The notes under the pieces were generated by a model. It saw nothing but the letters and a program-made list of their open reading frames with translations. It made no database searches and was not told where the DNA came from. A stretch of 64,000 bases of DNA, taken from the NCBI GenBank assembly GCA_901456055.1, contig CABDWT010000002.1:310001-374000 (forward strand), written 5' to 3'. Positions 17,105 through 26,661 of this stretch are shown piece by piece. Made by a program: the position numbers and the translations under genes. Each line of letters opens with the position of its first letter. Position 1 is the stretch's first letter. The DNA is from Phytobacter ursingii (GTDB lineage Bacteria; Pseudomonadota; Gammaproteobacteria; Enterobacterales; Enterobacteriaceae).

Positions 17105-17631
17105 TTTCTCTCTCCCTGGGTTAATACTTTCCTTAAATGAATAGCACGATATATACTGGTCATCATTTTTGTAAAACTATCACTCACACCAGTTAAGACG
17201 CAAGGTACGAAAAAATACAAAAAGAGCCAGATAACAGTAATAATTATCAACAGAACACGACCACATCAGGTCTAACCGCTATTACAGGTTGATGTTAATC
17301 AGCTCATTAAAAGATGAAAATTTTAATGAAACTCACAGAATAAAGATTTTAGGAAACAGGCTTTATCCTTTTCAAAGCCACTCATATAAACAATACATAT
17401 ATAAATTATAATCAGATAAACAACGATAATAATTTCATATTTACAAGCAATATCCTTATTGATGGTTGATAAACATGTATCTTCATCGTATCAGCTATAT
17501 TTAAGCACTCGATAAAAAAGAATAAATTGAGCTAATCATTGTAAGGGTTTATGACAGAAAGTTAGAGAAATATTATTCAGACAGGTTATATAAGATTCGT
17601 AACGAGATTCAGGGAGGCAGACATCAACAGA
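17105..17631. other. Non-coding AT-rich upstream region of the T6SS operon
   Basis: About 530 bases without a credible gene between tssB and the tRNA-Asp terminator. It should hold the T6SS promoter. I saw a Fur-box-like sequence (annotated separately) but no sigma-54 -24/-12 motif, integrase remnant or tRNA fragment. Confidence 0.6.
17212..17248 (-). promoter_or_regulatory. Candidate promoter overlapping a Fur-box-like operator upstream of tssB
   Basis: GATAACAGTAATAATTATC at 17230-17248 matches 15 of 19 positions of the classical Fur box (GATAATGATAATCATTATC). On the minus strand a possible -35 TTACTG (17235-17240) and -10 TATTTT (17212-17217) are 17 bases apart and overlap it. It lies about 125 bases before the tssB start. 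Iron control through Fur is known for the EAEC sci-1 T6SS; its use here is inferred from sequence only. Confidence 0.4.
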
Positions 17632-17633
17632 CG

Positions 17634-17672
17634 AAAAAAAACCGCATCCGTTTTGCAACGCTGCGGTTTTCT
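17634..17672 (-). terminator. Intrinsic terminator of tRNA-Asp
   Basis: The transcript reads AAAACCGCA, a loop of about 15 bases, TGCGGTTTT and further U. It lies 36 bases after the tRNA 3' end. Confidence 0.85.
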
Positions 17673-17708
17673 TACTTATCAGATGTCAAAGACATCTGAA
17701 CTGAATGT

Positions 17709-17785
17709 TGGCGGAACGGACGGGACTCGAACCCGCGACCCCCTGCGTGACAGGCAGGTATTCTAACCGACTGAACTACCGCTCC
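17709..17785 (-). tRNA. aspV: tRNA-Asp (GTC), aspV position
   Basis: 77 bases with encoded CCA end, anticodon GTC in the loop CCTGTCACG, T-arm GGTTCGAGTCC. It matches the E. coli tRNA-Asp as I recall it and is the same as the copy at 30334-30410. The T6SS island begins beyond its 3' end, the usual side for island insertion. Salmonella SPI-6, also a T6SS island, uses the same tRNA. Confidence 0.98.
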
Positions 17786-17917
17786 GCGATGTTCCCGTTG
17801 GGGAACGAGGCGCATATTACGGATTGTGCTTAGAGCCGTCAACGCTTTTTCTGATGATTTGTATCGTTTGCTGCAAAAATCACCCAACGCGCCATTTTAT
17901 CATCAAAAGTTAAGGGG

Positions 17918-18649
17918 TTACGCGCGCCAGAGGCAGCTTCCGCCCTTTTTTTGCACCAGGTCCAGACGCGACTCATGCGCCGCCAGTTCTTCTTCACTGG
18001 CCAAAACAACCCGTAACTTACTTGCCTGACGGACAACGCGCTGAATACCGGCTTCGCCCTGCTGCTGTTGCCCCTCACCTTCCATTGAAAAAGCCATGGA
18101 AGTCTGACCGCCCGTCATCAGCAGATACACATCAGCCAGAATCTGGGAATCGAGTAACGCCCCGTGCAGGGTACGTTTGCTGTTATCTATTTCATAACGT
18201 GAGCAAAGCGCATCAAGGCTATTACGCTTGCCGGGAAACATACGTCGCGCCAGCGCCAGACTGTCTGTGACCTTACAGAACGTCTCAGTCTTCGGAATAC
18301 CGCGATTTAATTTGCTGAATTCATAGTCAAGAAAGCCGATATCGAACGATGCATTATGAATAACGAGCTCAGCACCGCGCACATATTCGATAAATTCATC
18401 GGCGATGTCGCCAAACGTAGGTTTATCAAGCAAAAATTCATCCGCAATACCGTGAACGCCAAAGGCTTCCGGATCCACCAGACGATCGGGCTTGAGATAA
18501 ATGTGGAAGTTATTTCCCGTCAGACGACGGTTAATCACTTCAACGGCACCGATCTCAATGATTTTGTGCCCTTCATAGTGTGCGCCGATCTGGTTCATAC
18601 CGGTGGTTTCGGTATCGAGGACGATCTGTCGAGTAATTGCAGTGCTCAT
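17918..18649 (-). CDS. dnaQ: DNA polymerase III epsilon subunit, proofreading 3'-5' exonuclease
   Basis: 243 aa, the E. coli length. ExoI motif is LDTETTGMN (Asp12, Glu14), with later catalytic-site motifs around HNASFDIGF and HGALLDSQILA. The C-terminal tail that binds the alpha subunit ends KKGGSCLWRA. It removes misincorporated bases within the replicase core with dnaE (also in this window) and holE. Start 18649 (MSTAITRQ) is preferred over an in-frame ATG three codons earlier because it matches the known protein. Divergent from rnhA with only 65 bases between the starts, as in E. coli. Confidence 0.98.
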   Translation of the reverse strand: MSTAITRQIVLDTETTGMNQIGAHYEGHKIIEIGAVEVINRRLTGNNFHIYLKPDRLVDPEAFGVHGIADEFLLDKPTFGDIADEFIEYVRGAELVIHNASFDIGFLDYEFSKLNRGIPKTETFCKVTDSLALARRMFPGKRNSLDALCSRYEIDNSKRTLHGALLDSQILADVYLLMTGGQTSMAFSMEGEGQQQQGEAGIQRVVRQASKLRVVLASEEELAAHESRLDLVQKKGGSCLWRA

Positions 18650-18714
18650 AGCGGTCATTTATGTCAGACTTATCGTTTTACAGTTCGATTTCAATTACAG
18701 GAAGTCTACCAGAG
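18650..18714. promoter_or_regulatory. dnaQ/rnhA divergent promoter region
   Basis: Only 65 bases separate the two start codons. On the minus strand TTGAAA and TAAGTC with 16 bases between are a plausible dnaQ promoter. The rnhA promoter must lie partly within dnaQ codons, as established for E. coli, where the two promoters overlap. Confidence 0.5.
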
Positions 18715-19185
18715 ATGCTTAAGCAGGTAGAAATTTTCACCGATGGCTCTTGCCTGGGTAACCCAGGGCCTGGCGGCTATGGCGCGATTCTCCGCTTTCG
18801 TGGCCGCGAAAAAACATTCAGCGAAGGTTATCGTCTGACCACGAACAACCGGATGGAGCTGATGGCCGCTATTGTCGCGCTGGAAGCCCTCAAAGAACAT
18901 TGCGAAGTGATTCTTAGCACCGACAGCCAGTACGTTCGCCAGGGGATCACCCAGTGGATCCACAACTGGAAAAAACGCGGCTGGAAAACCGCAGAAAAAA
19001 AACCAGTGAAGAATGTGGATTTGTGGCAGCGCCTGGATGCTGCCCTCGGCGAGCATAAAATCCGCTGGGAATGGGTAAAAGGCCACGCCGGGCACCCGGA
19101 AAACGAACGCTGTGATGAACTCGCACGGGCTGCAGCATTGAAGCCAACGCAGGAGGATATCGGCTATCTGGCCGATCAAGGCTGA
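18715..19185 (+). CDS. rnhA: Ribonuclease HI
   Basis: 156 aa. It degrades the RNA strand of RNA-DNA hybrids. Visible catalytic residues: Asp in [11 protein letters not shown] (Asp10), Glu in NNRMELMAA (Glu48), Asp in LSTDSQY (Asp70), and the basic protrusion [13 protein letters not shown]. The open frame extends 18 codons further upstream, but start 18715 (MLKQVEIF) matches the E. coli protein. The end overlaps the convergent yafS gene by ten bases. Confidence 0.98.
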   Translation: MLKQVEIFTDGSCLGNPGPGGYGAILRFRGREKTFSEGYRLTTNNRMELMAAIVALEALKEHCEVILSTDSQYVRQGITQWIHNWKKRGWKTAEKKPVKNVDLWQRLDAALGEHKIRWEWVKGHAGHPENERCDELARAAALKPTQEDIGYLADQG

Positions 19186-19892
19186 CGTGTCTGGCGGGTT
19201 GCGCTGACGGTTTGGCGTACGCTGGGTTTTGCCCGGCGCATTTTCATCGGATTTAGCGTTAACGGGATCGTGCGTTTACGCGCGACAATCAGTTGCATAC
19301 AGCCAAGCGCAGGCAGATGGGTGTTTAACAGCCGCCCTCCCTGCTTTGACCAGGGAATAACCCGAAAACGACTATAATGAAGCACTTCAAAATTCAGTAA
19401 CGATAGCCAGTCGATTTGACGCATCAGGGTAAACATGCGGCTGCTGATTGCAGGCGATCGACGCAAAATCGGAATAGCTTTGCCTATTCCCAGCAAGCTG
19501 ACTGGATTAAACCCGCTGATCACCAGCCAGCCATCATCGATCAGCACGCGATCGACTTCCTGCAGCAGACGATGCGGATCCGGGCACCAGGGTAGCGTGT
19601 GGCCCAGCAGGCAGGCATCGACGGATTTCGCCGCAAAGGGAAGATGCAATGGGTCAGCGCGGACGTGAACAGGGTCACCGGTGAGTGAAACATTAACCTG
19701 ATGTGAAATAGCGCAACTTTCGGCATTGATTTCTGCGCTGAGATTGCCAATCTTAAGCAGATGAAATCCATACATTTTTGCAAACCACGGCTTGAGTTCC
19801 TTCTCCAGTGCTTCACGGTAATACTCGCCCTTAGGCAACTCAGCCCAATGTGTCGGTGCTATGTACTTACGGGGAGTCCTTGCCGGTTTCAT
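19176..19892 (-). CDS. yafS: YafS, predicted SAM-dependent methyltransferase
   Basis: 238 aa. It carries a Rossmann-type methyltransferase core ([21 protein letters not shown] is the post-motif region; the first glycine motif is degenerate). The substrate is unknown. The start is ATG 19892, with AAGG five bases upstream; a GTG directly before it is less likely. It is divergent from gloB with a 32-base gap, and its C-terminal tail, rich in Arg, overlaps rnhA. The same arrangement occurs in E. coli. Confidence 0.92.
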   Translation of the reverse strand: MKPARTPRKYIAPTHWAELPKGEYYREALEKELKPWFAKMYGFHLLKIGNLSAEINAESCAISHQVNVSLTGDPVHVRADPLHLPFAAKSVDACLLGHTLPWCPDPHRLLQEVDRVLIDDGWLVISGFNPVSLLGIGKAIPILRRSPAISSRMFTLMRQIDWLSLLNFEVLHYSRFRVIPWSKQGGRLLNTHLPALGCMQLIVARKRTIPLTLNPMKMRRAKPSVRQTVSATRQTRQP

Positions 19893-19924
19893 CACAACCT
19901 TCCATTACGCTTTGAGAGGTAACT

Positions 19925-20680
19925 ATGAATCTTACCAGTATTCCCGCATTTCAGGACAATTACATCTGGGTATTAAGTGAAGATGACGGTCGCTGCCTGA
20001 TCGTTGATCCCGGCGAGGCTGCCCCCGTACTGAAAGCCCTCGAAGAGAATCACTGGCAGCCAGTTGCGATCCTGCTCACCCATCATCATAACGATCATGT
20101 TGGCGGCGTGGAGGAACTGCGTCAGAAATTTCCGAATATTGTGGTTTACGGACCGGCAGAGACACAACATAAGGGGGCGACACAAATCGTCGGAGAGGGC
20201 GATCGACTGCCTCTCCTCGGGCAAGAATTCAGCGTATTTCACACGCCAGGTCACACTTTAGGACATATCTGTTACTTTAGCGAACCTTATCTTTTTTGTG
20301 GCGATACGATGTTCTCTGGCGGATGCGGAAGACTCTTCGAAGGCACAGCAGATCAGATGTTTGCCTCTTTTTGTAAGATTAATGCGCTTCCCGACGATAC
20401 GCTTATTTGTTGCGCACATGAGTATACTTCAGGAAATATTAAGTTTGCTCTTAGCCTCTTACCTGAAGATCCTGACCTTAACGAATATTATCGAAAAGTT
20501 AATGAGTTACGTGCGAAAAATCAAAAAACACTCCCCACAACTCTGAAAATTGAGCGTCGGATTAATGTTTTTTTACGCACGCAAGACAATGATTTAATTG
20601 AAGTAATTAATAAAGAAACAACGTTGCAACAAGCTAGCGCGCGTTTTGCCTGGTTAAGGTCAAAGAAAGATAACTTCTGA
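19925..20680 (+). CDS. gloB: Hydroxyacylglutathione hydrolase (glyoxalase II)
   Basis: 251 aa. The metallo-beta-lactamase-fold metal motif THHHNDH is at residues 52-58, with further ligands in TPGHTLGH and the Asp of FCGDTMF, and the glutathione-binding tail. It hydrolyses S-lactoylglutathione to D-lactate and glutathione in methylglyoxal detoxification. The length equals the E. coli enzyme. The later half of the gene is noticeably more AT-rich than the first. Confidence 0.97.
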   Translation: MNLTSIPAFQDNYIWVLSEDDGRCLIVDPGEAAPVLKALEENHWQPVAILLTHHHNDHVGGVEELRQKFPNIVVYGPAETQHKGATQIVGEGDRLPLLGQEFSVFHTPGHTLGHICYFSEPYLFCGDTMFSGGCGRLFEGTADQMFASFCKINALPDDTLICCAHEYTSGNIKFALSLLPEDPDLNEYYRKVNELRAKNQKTLPTTLKIERRINVFLRTQDNDLIEVINKETTLQQASARFAWLRSKKDNF

Positions 20681-20690
20681 CAATTGCGGG

Positions 20691-20719
20691 TTGCCTTTTT
20701 AAAACTTCGCCGTTATGAT
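20691..20719 (+). promoter_or_regulatory. Candidate mltD promoter
   Basis: TTGCCT (20691-20696) and TATGAT (20714-20719) are 17 bases apart, ending about 30 bases before the mltD start. This is a good sigma-70 match. Confidence 0.65.
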
Positions 20720-20751
20720 CGCTCGTCTTTTAAGCAACTATTGACACACAC

Positions 20752-22119
20752 ATGAAGGCAAAAGCGATATTATTCGCCTCTGTCCTGCTTGTGGGGTGCC
20801 AGTCGTCTAAGCACGATGGTACCGTACAACAGCACGCACAGAGCCTTTCTGCAGCTGGTCAAGGGGAAGCAGGGAAGTTTACAAGTCAGGCGCGGTGGAT
20901 GGACGATGGAACATTCGCCGGGCAGGAGCAAGACTTGTGGGCTTCCATAAGCGACGAGCTAAAGATGGGAATTCCGGAAAATACCCGGATTCGCGAACAG
21001 AAACTAAAGTATTTAAGCAATAAGAGCTATCTCCACGATGTAACTTTACGGGCAGAGCCGTATATGTACTGGATAGCAGGGCAAGTTAAAAAACGTAACA
21101 TGCCCATGGAACTGGTACTACTACCCATAGTGGAGAGCGCTTTTGACCCACATGCAACGTCTGGTCGCAATGCCGCAGGCATTTGGCAGATCATTCCGAG
21201 CACGGGTCGTAACTATGGTTTAAAACAGACTCGCAGCTACGATGCGCGTCGTGATGTGGTGGCATCCACAACGGCTGCCCTCGACATGATGCAGCGTTTG
21301 AACCGTATGTTTGACGGTGACTGGTTATTAACCGTTGCTGCCTATAACAGCGGTGAAGGGCGAGTACTGAAGGCAATGAAAGTGAATAAGGCGCGGGGGA
21401 AACCCACGGACTTCTGGTCACTTTCACTGCCACAGGAAACCAAAATATACGTGCCAAAAATGCTGGCGTTGAGTGACATACTCAAAAACAGCAAGCGGTA
21501 CGGTGTAAGTCTGCCTACGTCAGACGAAAGCCGTGCACTGGCGCGTGTCAGGTTGAGCAATCCGGTGGAGCTGGATCAACTGGCGGATATGGCGGGTATT
21601 TCGGTTAGCAAACTTAAGACCTTCAACGCAGGCGTTAAAGGATCAACCTTAGGTGAAAGCGGGCCGCAATATGTCATGGTTCCTCAGAAACATGCGGATC
21701 AACTGCGTGAGTCTTTGGCGTCAGGTGAAATCGCCGCCGTTCAGCCAACGCTGGTTGCGGAGAATACGCCGCTTGCCAGTCGCAGCTATAAAGTGCGCTC
21801 AGGTGATACTATTTCGGGCATTGCGTCGCGTCTTGGCGTGACGACAAAAGATCTCCAGCAGTGGAATAACTTGCGCGGAGCGAACCTGAAAGTGGGTCAG
21901 AACCTGACGGTCGGGGCAGGCAGCAGTGCGTCACGTCTCGCGAATAATAGCGATAGCATCACCTATCGCGTACGCAAAGGCGATTCGCTCTCCAGCATCG
22001 CTAAACGCCACGGCGTAAATATACGTGACGTCATGCGCTGGAACAGTGATACCGACAATCTGAAGCCTGGCGATCAGCTAACGTTGTTTGTGAAAAACAG
22101 CACGTCGCCTGACTCCTGA
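20752..22119 (+). CDS. mltD: Membrane-bound lytic murein transglycosylase D
   Basis: 455 aa lipoprotein that cleaves peptidoglycan between MurNAc and GlcNAc. The lipobox LLVGC places the lipidated Cys at 16. The transglycosylase (SLT) domain holds the catalytic Glu in LPIVESAFDP (about residue 128) and GIWQIIPSTG. Two LysM repeats follow at about 343-386 and 402-445, binding glycan. The length is close to E. coli MltD. It is preceded by a good sigma-70 promoter and followed by a two-way terminator shared with yafE. Confidence 0.97.
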   Translation: MKAKAILFASVLLVGCQSSKHDGTVQQHAQSLSAAGQGEAGKFTSQARWMDDGTFAGQEQDLWASISDELKMGIPENTRIREQKLKYLSNKSYLHDVTLRAEPYMYWIAGQVKKRNMPMELVLLPIVESAFDPHATSGRNAAGIWQIIPSTGRNYGLKQTRSYDARRDVVASTTAALDMMQRLNRMFDGDWLLTVAAYNSGEGRVLKAMKVNKARGKPTDFWSLSLPQETKIYVPKMLALSDILKNSKRYGVSLPTSDESRALARVRLSNPVELDQLADMAGISVSKLKTFNAGVKGSTLGESGPQYVMVPQKHADQLRESLASGEIAAVQPTLVAENTPLASRSYKVRSGDTISGIASRLGVTTKDLQQWNNLRGANLKVGQNLTVGAGSSASRLANNSDSITYRVRKGDSLSSIAKRHGVNIRDVMRWNSDTDNLKPGDQLTLFVKNSTSPDS

Positions 22120-22132
22120 CAGCAAGAAATAT

Positions 22133-22165
22133 AAAAAAGGCACCGTTTCCCCCGGTGCCTTTTTT
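22133..22165. terminator. Two-way terminator between mltD and yafE
   Basis: A near-perfect inverted repeat, AAAAAAGGCACCG with CGGTGCCTTTTTT, and a short loop. It gives a U tract in either direction and sits between the two convergent stops. Confidence 0.93.
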
Positions 22166-22166
22166 G

Positions 22167-22937
22167 TTATGCGCTTTTCTGCGCTTCGGCCATGATGGTA
22201 TCGCTGGTAAACGAGCCATCTTCAGTCAATTCGAAGTAGTGCTTCACCTGCTGTGACGCACTTTGCTGATACAGCCTGATGGCGTCGCTCAGCGCCTGCG
22301 GCGTACGCATACGGGCAATCCACGAGCTGAATTCTAAGGGCAAGCGATCGGTGATGAGATTACACGTCGTCAGCCCTGCGTCATTAAACAGCGTGAGCCA
22401 TTCGCCGCTGGAATAATTGCGTACGTGTGACGTATCGCGTAACGCTTCAACCGTCTGCAGCCAGATATCCCGCACCGGGTGGCCCGGAGACATCACGTCC
22501 ATAATGATGACTGTTCCACCAGGCTTAAGCACTCGCTTCACTTCGCGCAGCGCCTGTCCAACATCATGCCAGTGGTGCGCAGAGTAGCGACTGATAACGA
22601 CATCATACGAATTATCGTCAAAGGGCAGAATCTCTGCATAACCCTGACGTGTCGTCACATTGTCCAGGCCACGTTCTTTTGCTGCTTTGATCACCACGTC
22701 CAGCATCTGGCTGGAAAGGTCATATGCCGTAACCTGCGCAACCTGGCCCGCAGCCACAAAGCTGGCATGCCCTGCTCCACAACCTAAATCCAGTACATGA
22801 GCTTCTGGAAATGCGCTAAGCCGTTCCGCCAGCCGTTGCAAATCGCGGCCAGAAGCGTGTACTGCGCTGGTTAAATAGGCGCTGGCTTGTGCACCAAACT
22901 GCTTTTCGACGTTGTCATGGTGGGAACCTGTGGTCAT
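22167..22937 (-). CDS. yafE: YafE, class I SAM-dependent methyltransferase
   Basis: 256 aa. The glycine-rich SAM motif VLDLGCGAGHAS is at about 49-60, the acidic loop AYDLSSQM follows, and VLKPGGTVIIMD is the later motif; UbiE/BioC-type fold. No substrate is known. Start 22937 gives MTTGSHHDN. The start is followed at a distance by the yafD gene in the same direction (78-base gap). Confidence 0.93.
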   Translation of the reverse strand: MTTGSHHDNVEKQFGAQASAYLTSAVHASGRDLQRLAERLSAFPEAHVLDLGCGAGHASFVAAGQVAQVTAYDLSSQMLDVVIKAAKERGLDNVTTRQGYAEILPFDDNSYDVVISRYSAHHWHDVGQALREVKRVLKPGGTVIIMDVMSPGHPVRDIWLQTVEALRDTSHVRNYSSGEWLTLFNDAGLTTCNLITDRLPLEFSSWIARMRTPQALSDAIRLYQQSASQQVKHYFELTEDGSFTSDTIMAEAQKSA

Positions 22938-23015
22938 TGTGTTGTCCTTAGTTGAGTTGAAATAAAGGGCAGCACCTCGGATCAGGCCTGCCCCACGGCA
23001 GACCTGACATAACCA

Positions 23016-23816
23016 TTATTGTTCAGGTTTGCCGGGACTAAATTCTACTAGTAGCGGGTTGTGATCGGACGCGCGCGTAACCAGCACAGAGGCTTCCTGC
23101 ACGTTCAGACCACGATAGAAGACGAAATCCAGAGGACGACCAAACGCCCGGCGGCGATTGTCATCCGTAAAGCGTACCTGGCGCAGCGACATCTCACGCG
23201 AGAAGCGATAAAGCGCATTCATACGTGGACGACTCCAGGCGTTGAAATCACCGGCCATGATAACCGGCCCGCTGTGGCGCAGGATTTGATCACCAATTGG
23301 CAGCAATTGCTTGCTGTAAACATCGACGCCAAGGCTGAAATTCACCGCATGCACATTCACCACCATCAGATTTCGCATGTCCGGCAATGGGTAGACCGTC
23401 ACCAGGGCTGATTTGGCAAGGCGCAGGATCGGCTCCCGTTCACGCAACGGGCAACAATAGACCGGATGCGCAGAAGAAAGCGTCATCACACCGGAGGGAT
23501 GTTGAGGCAAAACGAACGCGGGAACCTGGTCGGCGGCGAGATAGTTAGTGGTCGCAAACCTCACCAATTCAGGCGTGGTTTGCGCTTCCTGCAATAAAAC
23601 CAAATGCGCGTCTTTACCAAAACTCTGCAAAACAGAGAGCCACTCGGCGCGCTGCTGTTTAAAGATGTTCCATACCAGAACCCGGATTTTATCATCACTG
23701 CTCAGGGGAACACCCGCTGGCAATGCCTTGCCAATACTCGCGAAGGACCCCGGCGGCATAATGCGCTCCGCAGGCTGTCCGGCAACATATCGCATGGCAT
23801 AGGTATTTTTGGGCAC
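23016..23816 (-). CDS. yafD: YafD, endonuclease/exonuclease/phosphatase family protein
   Basis: 266 aa from a GTG start at 23816, matching the E. coli length and N-terminus (PKNTYAMRY). The open frame continues 14 codons upstream but those residues are not part of the family. Family motifs: [24 protein letters not shown], and a C-terminal [12 protein letters not shown] with the Asp-His pair. The exact substrate is not established. AGAGG lies 13 bases before the GTG, rather far for a ribosome site. Confidence 0.93.
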   Translation of the reverse strand: MPKNTYAMRYVAGQPAERIMPPGSFASIGKALPAGVPLSSDDKIRVLVWNIFKQQRAEWLSVLQSFGKDAHLVLLQEAQTTPELVRFATTNYLAADQVPAFVLPQHPSGVMTLSSAHPVYCCPLREREPILRLAKSALVTVYPLPDMRNLMVVNVHAVNFSLGVDVYSKQLLPIGDQILRHSGPVIMAGDFNAWSRPRMNALYRFSREMSLRQVRFTDDNRRRAFGRPLDFVFYRGLNVQEASVLVTRASDHNPLLVEFSPGKPEQ

Positions 23817-24049
23817 TTTCGGTTTTAGACCTCTTCGTTTTAAACCCCGGCACAACAAAAAAGGGGGGTCATTCAGTTATAGGGATTTTAGCGCAGAGTT
23901 TCAACGGCAATGGGCAGAAAAGCCGCAAGTAAAAGTTAGTAAGCGCTCAATAACCACGATGAAAAAAGAGAGTATGGCAGAGAAACGGGCAGGATGATTT
24001 AATAGCCAGACGATGATAATAAACATCCACTATTGCTACAGGCGCAACA

Positions 24050-24934
24050 ATGAAAGCCACCTCAGAAGAAATGATGATATTTGTCGCCGTTGTAGAAAGC
24101 GGCAGCTTTAGCCGTGCCGCAGAACGCCTGGGCCAGGCGAATTCAGCCATCAGCCGGGCGATAAAAAAACTGGAGAGCAAACTGGGGGTTAACCTGCTTA
24201 ATCGCACAACTCGTCAACTGAGTCTTACGGAAGAAGGTGAGCGCTATTTTCGTCGTATTCAGGGGGTACTGCAGGAGATGGCCGCAGCAGAGACCGAGGT
24301 AATGGAGGCCAAACTGACACCCCGCGGCGTTTTACGTATTGATGCCGCAACGCCTGTGATGCTGCATTTTGTGATGCCGATGATTAAGCCCTTTCGCGAA
24401 CGCTATCCGGAAATTACATTGTCGCTGGTTTCCAGTGAAACCTTTATCAATTTAATTGAACGAAAAGTCGATGTTGCGATCCGCGTGGGTAAACTGACCG
24501 ACTCAAGTCTGCGGGCCCGGCCCATTTTTACCAGCTACCGTAAATTGATTGCCTCGCCGGATTATCTCGCCCGCTACGGTATACCCGAAACCGCAGAAGA
24601 TCTAATAAATCATACCTGTCTCGGATTTACCGAACCGGCCTCGCTGAATACCTGGCCCGTAGCCGCCCAGGATGGCCAACTCTATGAAATCGAATGCGAT
24701 ATTTCTTCTAACAGCGGTGAGACGCTTAAACATCTCTGCCTGAGCGGTAACGGTATTGCCAGCCTGTCTGATTTTATGATCGCAAAAGAACTGGAAAGCG
24801 GCGAACTCGTGGAGGTCCTGGCGAGCAAACGTTTACCGGTTGAGACGCCATTTAGCGCAGTTTATTACAGCGATAGAGCTGTCAGTACGCGCATACGGGC
24901 ATTTATCGATTTCGTCAGCGAATATCTTGCCTGA
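24050..24934 (+). CDS. yafC: YafC, LysR-type transcriptional regulator
   Basis: 294 aa. An N-terminal winged helix-turn-helix (about 1-60, with [20 protein letters not shown]) is followed by a periplasmic-binding-protein-like effector domain. Its target is unknown. It is divergent from yafD across 233 bases in which I see no other gene. In E. coli yafC is followed by dkgB; here an unrelated operon takes that position. Confidence 0.95.
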   Translation: MKATSEEMMIFVAVVESGSFSRAAERLGQANSAISRAIKKLESKLGVNLLNRTTRQLSLTEEGERYFRRIQGVLQEMAAAETEVMEAKLTPRGVLRIDAATPVMLHFVMPMIKPFRERYPEITLSLVSSETFINLIERKVDVAIRVGKLTDSSLRARPIFTSYRKLIASPDYLARYGIPETAEDLINHTCLGFTEPASLNTWPVAAQDGQLYEIECDISSNSGETLKHLCLSGNGIASLSDFMIAKELESGELVEVLASKRLPVETPFSAVYYSDRAVSTRIRAFIDFVSEYLA

Positions 24935-25012
24935 TACTCCCCCGCTAGGCCTTGCGCGAGCTCTCAACCGTTTTGCCGTCGTTCCGCTCCATGCAGAGTC
25001 AATCCTCTCAAT

Positions 25013-25043
25013 CATAGTAACTTGCATTTTGATAGTTACTATG
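25013..25043. promoter_or_regulatory. Perfect inverted repeat, candidate operator of the HxlR-type regulator
   Basis: CATAGTAACT and AGTTACTATG, ten bases each and perfectly complementary, with an 11-base spacer. The repeat ends 33 bases before the regulator start. The two-turn spacing suits a dimeric winged-helix repressor, so autoregulation is likely; no binding has been shown. Confidence 0.65.
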
Positions 25044-25076
25044 AGAATGTGCTTCCAGATAAATTCTGGAGAGAAA

Positions 25077-25634
25077 ATGAAAAACCAACCACTCTGTGAA
25101 GCCCCTTGCCCCATCGCCAGGAGTCTTGGTCGTATTGGTGACAGCTGGAGCATAATAATTCTGCGTGATGCTTTCGCAGGCTTTACCCGTTTCGATGAAT
25201 TTCAAAAAAGCGCAAACGTGGCGCCCAATATTCTGTCACGACGCCTGAAAGAACTGGTGGATGACGGTTTACTGGAGAAAATCTGTTACAGCAGTACGCC
25301 CCCCCGCTATGAGTACCATTTAACCGAGCGTGGGCGTGATTTTCGCCCGGTGATCATCGCGCTTGCCGAATGGGGTAATCGTCATTTTGCAACGGAAGGT
25401 CGTCAGATTCAGTTGGTCGAGAAAGAGACTCAGCGTCTGGTCCACGCCATGATGGTCGATGCCGAAACCGGTCAGCCCCTTACGCCCGAGAAATACGCTT
25501 TGGTTCCCGGCCCTGCCGCCTCCCCCATGATTCATTATCGCCATGATTACCTGCAACGTAAGCGTGCAGGAGACAACACGCAAAAATTCGTGCCGCAATT
25601 ACATCTGGATCAGCATCATGAATCTCAAGAGTAA
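25077..25634 (+). CDS. HxlR-family transcriptional regulator
   Basis: 185 aa. The start of the domain shows the HxlR signature: Cys residues in CEAPCPIARSL, then GDSWSIIILRD, the helix-turn-helix region NILSRRLKELVDDGLL, and the wing PPRYEYHLTERG. Members are often MarR/HxlR-like sensors of electrophiles or drugs acting through N-terminal Cys. Start 25077 is chosen for GGAGAG just upstream; the frame is open further 5' through yafC. The gene end overlaps the EmrA-type gene by 17 bases, so the regulator is the first gene of the efflux operon. Confidence 0.92.
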   Translation: MKNQPLCEAPCPIARSLGRIGDSWSIIILRDAFAGFTRFDEFQKSANVAPNILSRRLKELVDDGLLEKICYSSTPPRYEYHLTERGRDFRPVIIALAEWGNRHFATEGRQIQLVEKETQRLVHAMMVDAETGQPLTPEKYALVPGPAASPMIHYRHDYLQRKRAGDNTQKFVPQLHLDQHHESQE

Positions 25635-26661
25635 AAAACGCGCTCTTACCTTATCGTTATCCGGTATCGCTGTATTAGGCGCCGTAGGCTATGGCGCCTG
25701 GTGGTATACCAGCGCGCGTTTTTTGCAGTCGACAGACGATGCCTACGTCGGCGGTGATATCAGCGCCATTTCGGCGAAAGTCTCGGGTTATGTCCAGGAG
25801 ATTGCCATAAAAGACAACATGCCTGTGAAGAAAGGTGAGCTGCTTGTTCGCCTTGATGCAAGGGACTATCAGGCGGCGCTGGCAAAAGCGGAAGGTGAAG
25901 TTGCCGCTCAACAAGCGGCGATAGCTGACCTTATTGCCACCCGGCAATTACAACTGGCGACCATCGAAGGCTCTGCGGCCAGCCTCGGAGCCGCGCAGGC
26001 CACCACGTTGAAAACGGCGGGCGACAGTCGCCGCTATAACGCGCTGGCGCAGACGGTCGCTATATCGGCACAGGTGCGCGAAAATGCTGAGGCAGATTAC
26101 CATCGCGCCAGGGCAGAAGAAGGCAAAGCCCGGGCGGATAAAGCGGTTGCCGAACGCCAGTTGCTGGTGCTGGATGCACGGGAAAAACAAATTCGTGCGG
26201 CCCTCACTCAGGCACAGGCGGGGCTGGATATGGCCCGTCTCAATCTTAGCTATACAGAGATTCGCGCCCCTTTTGATGGCATTGTTGGTAATCGGCGCGC
26301 ATGGTCTGGCTCATTCGTTAGTAGTGGTACACAGTTGCTTTCTCTGGTACCCAGCCACGATTTGTGGGTCGACGCCAATTTCAAAGAAAACCAACTGGCA
26401 AATATGCGCCCCGGACAAGCGACGACAGTGGTTGCGGATGTTATGCCAGGACACACTTTTACCGGACATGTGATGAGCATCTCCCCGGCAACTGGTTCAC
26501 GCTTTAGTCTTCTTCCCGCCGAAAACGCGACCGGTAATTTCACCAAAATCGTTCAGCGCATCCCGGTTCGCATCGCTCTTGATGGCGAAGCGTCCCAATT
26601 AGGGCTTTTACGTCCAGGTTTGTCGGTGGTTGTTACCGTGGATGAAAAGAGTCGCCAATGA
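25618..26661 (+). CDS. EmrA-type membrane-fusion (periplasmic adaptor) protein
   Basis: 347 aa. One N-terminal transmembrane helix (about 12-30), then STDDAYVGGD, the biotinyl-lipoyl half motifs, a long Ala/Glu/Gln coiled-coil hairpin (about 80-200), and the return motif RAPFDGIVGNR. It bridges an inner-membrane DHA2 pump to an outer-membrane channel such as TolC. Start 25618 (MNLKSKK) is preferred; a longer open frame begins inside the regulator gene. The stop overlaps the pump start (ATGA). It is a distinct operon from the chromosomal emrAB, given its neighbours. Confidence 0.93.
   Translation: MNLKSKKRALTLSLSGIAVLGAVGYGAWWYTSARFLQSTDDAYVGGDISAISAKVSGYVQEIAIKDNMPVKKGELLVRLDARDYQAALAKAEGEVAAQQAAIADLIATRQLQLATIEGSAASLGAAQATTLKTAGDSRRYNALAQTVAISAQVRENAEADYHRARAEEGKARADKAVAERQLLVLDAREKQIRAALTQAQAGLDMARLNLSYTEIRAPFDGIVGNRRAWSGSFVSSGTQLLSLVPSHDLWVDANFKENQLANMRPGQATTVVADVMPGHTFTGHVMSISPATGSRFSLLPAENATGNFTKIVQRIPVRIALDGEASQLGLLRPGLSVVVTVDEKSRQ

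Noticed and set aside
17105-17631. Sigma-54 promoter or integrase remnant upstream of tssB
   Set aside because: I searched for TGGC-N8-TGC type elements and for integrase-like frames and saw neither.
17672-17887. 71-residue minus-strand frame across tRNA-Asp, and a similar one at 30240-30431
   Set aside because: Both read straight through the tRNA genes and owe their length to that sequence.
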